NCBI GenBank assembly: GCA_031267455.1 | Contig: JAIRZC010000183.1 | Span: 1 to 10,235 of the forward strand | Origin: Accumulibacter sp. | GTDB lineage: Bacteria; Pseudomonadota; Gammaproteobacteria; Burkholderiales; Rhodocyclaceae | Reading direction: 5' to 3' | DNA length: 10,235 nucleotides | Part shown: in pieces, positions 7,270 through 10,235 of the stretch | How positions within the stretch are numbered: position 1 is the first letter of the stretch | Layout: each line of letters begins with the position of its first letter | Notes under the pieces: generated by a model | What the model was told of the DNA's origin: nothing | What the model saw: only the letters and a program-made list of their open reading frames with translations | Database searches by the model: none | Position numbers and translations under genes: made by a program

Positions 7270-8430
7270 TCAGAACGCGCACACGATCAGGGTGAAACTG
7301 TGGAAATTGTTCACCAATTCGCCCTTGCTGTTCCTCACGGGGCAGATTTCGCCGCTCGAATACGCGAACTGATACGAGAGCAAATGGCCGATGTCTCGCG
7401 AAATTTCTTTCATCTCGGCGTCCACCCGTTCGCCGAGTGCCCACCTGCGGCCGGCGCAGGAAAAGATCAGGGCGTTTTCGGCGCTCGACTCGGAGACGAC
7501 GCGGGATATCGTTTCCTTCGTCGAATCGACGACGAAATCCGCGTTGATTTCCGAAAAGCTCACGCGCACCCCTTGGGGAACGTTGCTGAAAGACAGGATG
7601 TTGCCTTCGTCCGTGATTTTGTACGCGGCGCGGACGACCTTGGAGCCGTCTTTCAGCGTCAGAGTGAAAGGATAGTTGATGAACGCGGAAGCGATGTGAT
7701 CTTTCTTGACCATGCCGACTTTTTCGAGGTAGTTTGCCGGGACAAAGCCATTGATGCGCCGGATCTGGTTTTTTTCGGACTGCGTGATCAGCGCGATTCC
7801 GTGTATGACACGGTCCTCCGGGATCTCGGTCACGAAAAAGCGCGGGTTCACCTCGCCGAAAAGGGCGACGAGGGCGAGGGAGTTCGTGCTGCTTGCTCCA
7901 TTGACGCAAGTTGCGACTTGGGAAATATCCGGAAAGCGATGGGTAAAGGCCAGCGTTCCGAACAGGGGGACGCCACCCGAGACTGCGTCGAAGGCGGTAA
8001 CGAAGTCGTCTCCGCTGACGCTTTCGATGACCGGGGCAAAAGTAAGGAGCAGCGACGGTTTTTCCATTTCGGGCGGAGCGACGCGCGAATAGAGTTCGTG
8101 TATCGTAGAGCTTGCCTCCCCGGAGATCGCCCGGCTCATCCCCGATCGGAAGACGACATCGTCGCTCGTGAGCACCGATACGGTGAATATCCGGTCGCCG
8201 GTGATACCGCCTGTCGCGGCTGCGGCAGTCGTTCCACCGACCGTATCGAAGGGCATCTCGTGGGCAAGGGCCTCGACCACGCCCGAATCCAGGAAATCCG
8301 GATGAAACGTGAATATTCCGACTGCATTTTTAAGCCGCCGCGCCGAAAGGTCGAGCTGCCCGAGTATTTCCGCGACGGCGGCCTGCGTGTCGCCGACCTC
8401 GCGCGAATGAGCAGTCAGCATTTTGATCAT
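7270..8430 (-). CDS. FIST-domain sensor protein (copy 2, middle)
   Basis: A 386-residue soluble protein colinear with copies 1 and 3 (FIST_N then FIST_C). The start is the ATG at 8430, not the upstream in-frame ATG at 8466: it gives the same MIK-LTAH N-terminus as both paralogs and has GGAGG (8441-8437) six bases upstream. By hand count 37 of the first 60 residues match copy 3. It keeps the shared H8, H43, C175, C325, C363 and H377. Near the C-terminus it is the most divergent copy: SSGEICPVRNSKGELVNNFH replaces the GGEICPV, NRE-QW and NRFHN pattern of the others. It lacks the C-terminal NFS and has SFT instead. Same role as its neighbours is expected, perhaps with another ligand or affinity. 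The gap to the upstream copy 3 is 148 bp. Confidence 0.88.
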   Translation of the reverse strand: MIKMLTAHSREVGDTQAAVAEILGQLDLSARRLKNAVGIFTFHPDFLDSGVVEALAHEMPFDTVGGTTAAAATGGITGDRIFTVSVLTSDDVVFRSGMSRAISGEASSTIHELYSRVAPPEMEKPSLLLTFAPVIESVSGDDFVTAFDAVSGGVPLFGTLAFTHRFPDISQVATCVNGASSTNSLALVALFGEVNPRFFVTEIPEDRVIHGIALITQSEKNQIRRINGFVPANYLEKVGMVKKDHIASAFINYPFTLTLKDGSKVVRAAYKITDEGNILSFSNVPQGVRVSFSEINADFVVDSTKETISRVVSESSAENALIFSCAGRRWALGERVDAEMKEISRDIGHLLSYQFAYSSGEICPVRNSKGELVNNFHSFTLIVCAF

Positions 8431-8436
8431 CGATTG

Positions 8437-8441
8437 CCTCC
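8437..8441 (-). promoter_or_regulatory. ribosome binding site fixing the start of FIST copy 2
   Basis: Minus-strand GGAGG six bases before the ATG at 8430. It is the best Shine-Dalgarno of the kinase/FIST locus and excludes the in-frame ATG at 8466 as the main start. Confidence 0.75.
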
Positions 8442-8460
8442 GATTGTTCGTCCAATTGCC

Positions 8461-8484
8461 GGGCATCGCAAAAAAGCGCTGCCC
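8461..8484 (-). promoter_or_regulatory. leader hairpin before FIST copy 2
   Basis: GGGCATCGC (8461-8469) pairs with GCGCTGCCC (8476-8484) with one mismatch around a six-base A/T loop. It ends about 20 bases before the Shine-Dalgarno of copy 2. A second hairpin, CGCCC/GGGCG (8509-8513 with 8519-8523), lies just before it. They could terminate, stabilise or process the message between copies 3 and 2; no T-run follows on the minus strand. Confidence 0.35.
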
Positions 8485-8578
8485 ATCATCCTTGTTGATT
8501 TTTCACCACGCCCGTCCAGGGCGGTCTTTCCACTTTTTGATCCGCTTGGTTCGAGTCCGGCAGGCTCCTGAAAAACTT

Positions 8579-9745
8579 TTAGAGCACGCACACGATCATC
8601 GAGAAATTGTGAAAGCGGTTGACCCATTGTCCCTCGCGGTTTCTGACGGGACAGATTTCACCGCCCGAATACGCAAATTGGTAGGGGAGCGAAGAATCGA
8701 GACTTTTGCCGATTTCTTTCATTTCGAGGTCCGCGCGTTCGCCGAGTACCCAGCGGCGGCTCATGCAAGAAACGATCAGGGCGCTCCGCGGATTCACGTC
8801 AGCAGTGTCCGAAAGCGCCTGCGCGACTATTTTTCCCGAAGACTGGACGACGAAATCGGCGTCGATCTCCGAAAAACACACGCGCGCGCCCCGTGGGACG
8901 CTGCCGTAGGAAAGAATGGAACCGTCGTCGGCGACCTTGTACGCGGTGCGCACGACCTGGGAACCGTCTTTCAGCGTCAGGACAAAAGGATAGGTAATGA
9001 TCTCGTAGGTGACGCGGCCTTTCTCGGCCAGACCGATCTTTTCGAGATAATCGACCGGAACGAAACCGTTGATGCGCTGGATCCGGTTTTTCTCGGCCTG
9101 CGTGATCACGGCCTTTTCGTGTATTCCCCTCTCATCGGGGATCGACGTCACATAAAAGCGCGGGTTCACCTCGCCGAAAAAGGCGATGAGGGTAATCGCG
9201 TCCGGATAGCGCCGGCCGTTTGCGCAGGTTTCGATCCCGGAAAGATCCAGAAGAGGCGTAAAGGCCAGCGCGCCGAACAGGGGGATGCCGCCCGAAGCCG
9301 CGTCGATCTCCGCGACGATCTCGTCGCCGCCGGCGTTTTCGATGACCGGGCCGATGACGAAAAGCAGGGACGGATTGCCCATTTCGGGCGGCGCGACGCG
9401 CGAATAGAGTTCGCGCACGGGCCCAGCCGCGTCGCCCTCGATCGCGCGGCTCACGCCCGATCTGAAGACGATGTCATCGCTCGTGAGCACCGACAGGGCG
9501 AGCATCCTGTCATCGTCTTTACCGGAGACGGCTTCCGCCGCGGTCGTTCCGCCGATCGCATCGAAGGGCAATGCGTCGCAGACAGCCTTGACCGCGCCCG
9601 ATGCAAGGAAATCCGGATGAAAGGAAAGTATTCCGACCGCGTTTTTGAGACACTGTTTCTGAAGGTCGATCTGTTCGCGTATCTCCGCAACGGCAGCCCT
9701 TATGTCATCGGCTTTCCGCGTATGCGCAGTGAGCATTTTTATCAT
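8579..9745 (-). CDS. FIST-domain sensor protein (copy 3, first in transcription order)
   Basis: A 388-residue soluble protein with FIST_N (about 30-220) and FIST_C (about 225-378). Motifs parallel the other copies: SFHPDF (41-46), IGGTTAAEA (64-72, closest of the three to the TTxGE-like FIST_N motif), ELYSRVAPPEM (112-122), FFGEVNPRF, VSCMSRRW, YSGGEICPVRN and NRFHNFS at the C-terminus. The shared residues are H8, H43, C174, C327, C365 and H379. The ATG at 9745 matches the MIK start of the paralogs; a GGAAA at 9756-9752 gives about 6-nt spacing, while a stronger GGAGG at 9764-9760 is rather far (14 nt). As the promoter-proximal gene it probably leads the locus. It lies divergent from the partial gene at the right edge. 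Confidence 0.88.
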   Translation of the reverse strand: MIKMLTAHTRKADDIRAAVAEIREQIDLQKQCLKNAVGILSFHPDFLASGAVKAVCDALPFDAIGGTTAAEAVSGKDDDRMLALSVLTSDDIVFRSGVSRAIEGDAAGPVRELYSRVAPPEMGNPSLLFVIGPVIENAGGDEIVAEIDAASGGIPLFGALAFTPLLDLSGIETCANGRRYPDAITLIAFFGEVNPRFYVTSIPDERGIHEKAVITQAEKNRIQRINGFVPVDYLEKIGLAEKGRVTYEIITYPFVLTLKDGSQVVRTAYKVADDGSILSYGSVPRGARVCFSEIDADFVVQSSGKIVAQALSDTADVNPRSALIVSCMSRRWVLGERADLEMKEIGKSLDSSLPYQFAYSGGEICPVRNREGQWVNRFHNFSMIVCVL

Positions 9746-9930
9746 GATAGATTTCCGATCCTCCGTTTCTCATTCTCCTGTAAAGCTTCGAACGATTCAT
9801 CCCCCTTTTTTGGCGGGGACGCGGGCGGCGCGGGAGGCGCCGTCGGCACCCACCTCGCTATTTTCGCACAATCGTTCGTCTCTGACATAAAACGCGGACG
9901 GTCGCGAAAAAAATCAAAGCCGGGCGTCTG

Positions 9931-9950
9931 TCCGGGCATCCCGGATTTTT
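9931..9950 (+). terminator. intrinsic terminator with no gene upstream
   Basis: TCCGGG (9931-9936) pairs with CCCGGA (9940-9945) around a three-base loop, immediately followed by five T. This is a compact rho-independent terminator shape on the plus strand. No plus-strand gene precedes it in the divergent gap; the nearest upstream coding sequence is the antisense FIST 3. Confidence 0.5.
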
Positions 9951-10041
9951 GACGGAGTATCGGGCGAATTCATCCTTGCGCTGAATCGCGGGACGCAAAG
10001 CGGGCGGATTGCCCTCCGCCCCACCCTCGCCGAATTTGTAG

Positions 10042-10062
10042 GGGCGGGTTTCAAACCCGCCC
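10042..10062. repeat. GGGCGGGTTT palindrome (dispersed repeat)
   Basis: GGGCGGGTTT (10042-10051) is followed after one base by its exact reverse complement (10053-10062). With its flanks (TTTGTAGG before it) it belongs to a palindrome I recall seeing many times in environmental bacterial genomes, where its translation gives spurious GGFETRPY-type ORFs. A related sequence lies at 2938-2960. Its role is unknown. Confidence 0.6.
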
Positions 10063-10217
10063 GCCATCCCCTGCCCTTTTTTCCGAATTTGGAAGAAAAA
10101 AAAGAACGGCGCGTCGAAAAAAGAGGGGGATAGATCCTTTTTGCCTCGCTGGAATGCCATCCGTGAATGCTGTCGTGGAGTAGAATATTCACTATCTTCC
10201 ATCCTGGGAGGGAAAAA

Positions 10218-10235
10218 ATGGAAAAGACGAACCCG
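10218..10235 (+). CDS. start of an unknown protein, cut by the window end
   Basis: ATG at 10218 with a strong Shine-Dalgarno (GGGAGGG, 10206-10212) five bases upstream. Only six codons (MEKTNP) are visible, so nothing can be said of the function. It is divergent from the FIST genes; a regulator or signalling partner would be a natural neighbour, but this is not shown. Confidence 0.6.

Larger units (their letters stand above)
9746..10217. other. 472-bp divergent intergenic region
   Basis: No gene I can support. It holds the start region of FIST 3 (minus strand), a GC-rich stretch (9809-9842), a terminator-like hairpin on the plus strand, a palindromic repeat, and a purine-rich stretch (about 10082-10127). 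TAGAAT at 10181-10186 could be the -10 box of the plus-strand gene starting at 10218, but no good -35 lies 16-18 bp upstream. Promoters for both directions should lie here, but I cannot fix them confidently. Confidence 0.5.

Noticed and set aside
8430..8466. Upstream ATG extending FIST copy 2 by 12 residues
   Set aside because: The extension has no counterpart in the paralogs, and the strong GGAGG lies inside it at the right distance for the ATG at 8430.
8548..8570. tRNA-like GGTTCGAGTCCGG in the gap between FIST copies 3 and 2
   Set aside because: No complementary T-stem, acceptor or anticodon arm surrounds it, so it is not a tRNA gene or a clear remnant.
2522..9745. tRNA-Leu as the attachment site of an integrated island carrying the FIST/kinase genes
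   Set aside because: Integrases usually use the tRNA 3' end, which here faces rnpB, away from the module. No integrase and no duplicated tRNA 3' end was seen in the window.
9742..9888. A 48-codon proline-rich minus-strand ORF whose stop overlaps the FIST 3 start as ATGA
   Set aside because: The overlap is forced because every FIST copy begins ATG-AT. The ORF has no Shine-Dalgarno, and the similar open stretch before copy 1 has no ATG start and no convincing similarity.
8423..9952. A 509-codon plus-strand open frame antisense to FIST copy 3, and a 442-codon one (7243-8571) antisense to copy 2
   Set aside because: Both are mirror frames created by GC-rich codon use in the FIST genes. They have no recognisable domain, no fitting ribosome binding site, and the minus-strand frames carry clear conserved FIST motifs in three copies.
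9858..10202. A 114-codon minus-strand ORF containing GGFETRPY
   Set aside because: It is a translation of the palindromic repeat and its flanks; such ORFs are typical false predictions from this repeat.

Overview
This GC-rich window looks like chromosomal DNA of a proteobacterium, probably a betaproteobacterium. The supporting signs are a class II (E. coli-type) PyrC, a type A RNase P RNA, and a group I intron whose core closely matches the Azoarcus tRNA intron as I remember it. The taxonomic placement is inference; no rRNA or other decisive marker is present.

Left part (1-2860), housekeeping. The window opens inside a tRNA-His(GUG) gene. A strong hairpin follows, then pyrC (dihydroorotase, pyrimidine synthesis), a small predicted outer-membrane lipoprotein, and rnpB (RNase P RNA) with a perfect TATAAT box overlapping the lipoprotein stop codon. 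Convergent to rnpB, on the minus strand, is a tRNA-Leu(UAA) gene split in its anticodon loop by a 213-nt group I self-splicing intron. RNase P therefore lies about 110 bp from a tRNA that needs both RNase P cleavage and intron splicing to mature.

Right part (2940-9750), sensory module, all on the minus strand. In transcription order it holds three tandem FIST-domain paralogs of about 386 residues each, then an 810-residue soluble hybrid histidine kinase (coiled coil, PAS, HisKA, HATPase, receiver, HPt). FIST proteins are predicted cytoplasmic ligand sensors. A FIST protein next to a soluble hybrid kinase is the arrangement of the nitric-oxide-responsive NosP/NahK pairs, so the likely logic is that the FIST proteins sense a ligand and modulate the kinase. 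Three tandem FIST copies are unusual. No DNA-binding or enzymatic output regulator is present in the window. The kinase and FIST sequences remind me most of a subfamily common in Treponema and Clostridia, so horizontal acquisition is possible but unproven.

The gaps between these genes are long (139-439 bp) and rich in inverted repeats, including a pair of 23-nt arms about 120 bp apart and a palindrome near the right end. The last 18 bases start a new plus-strand gene, divergent from the FIST genes, of unknown function.
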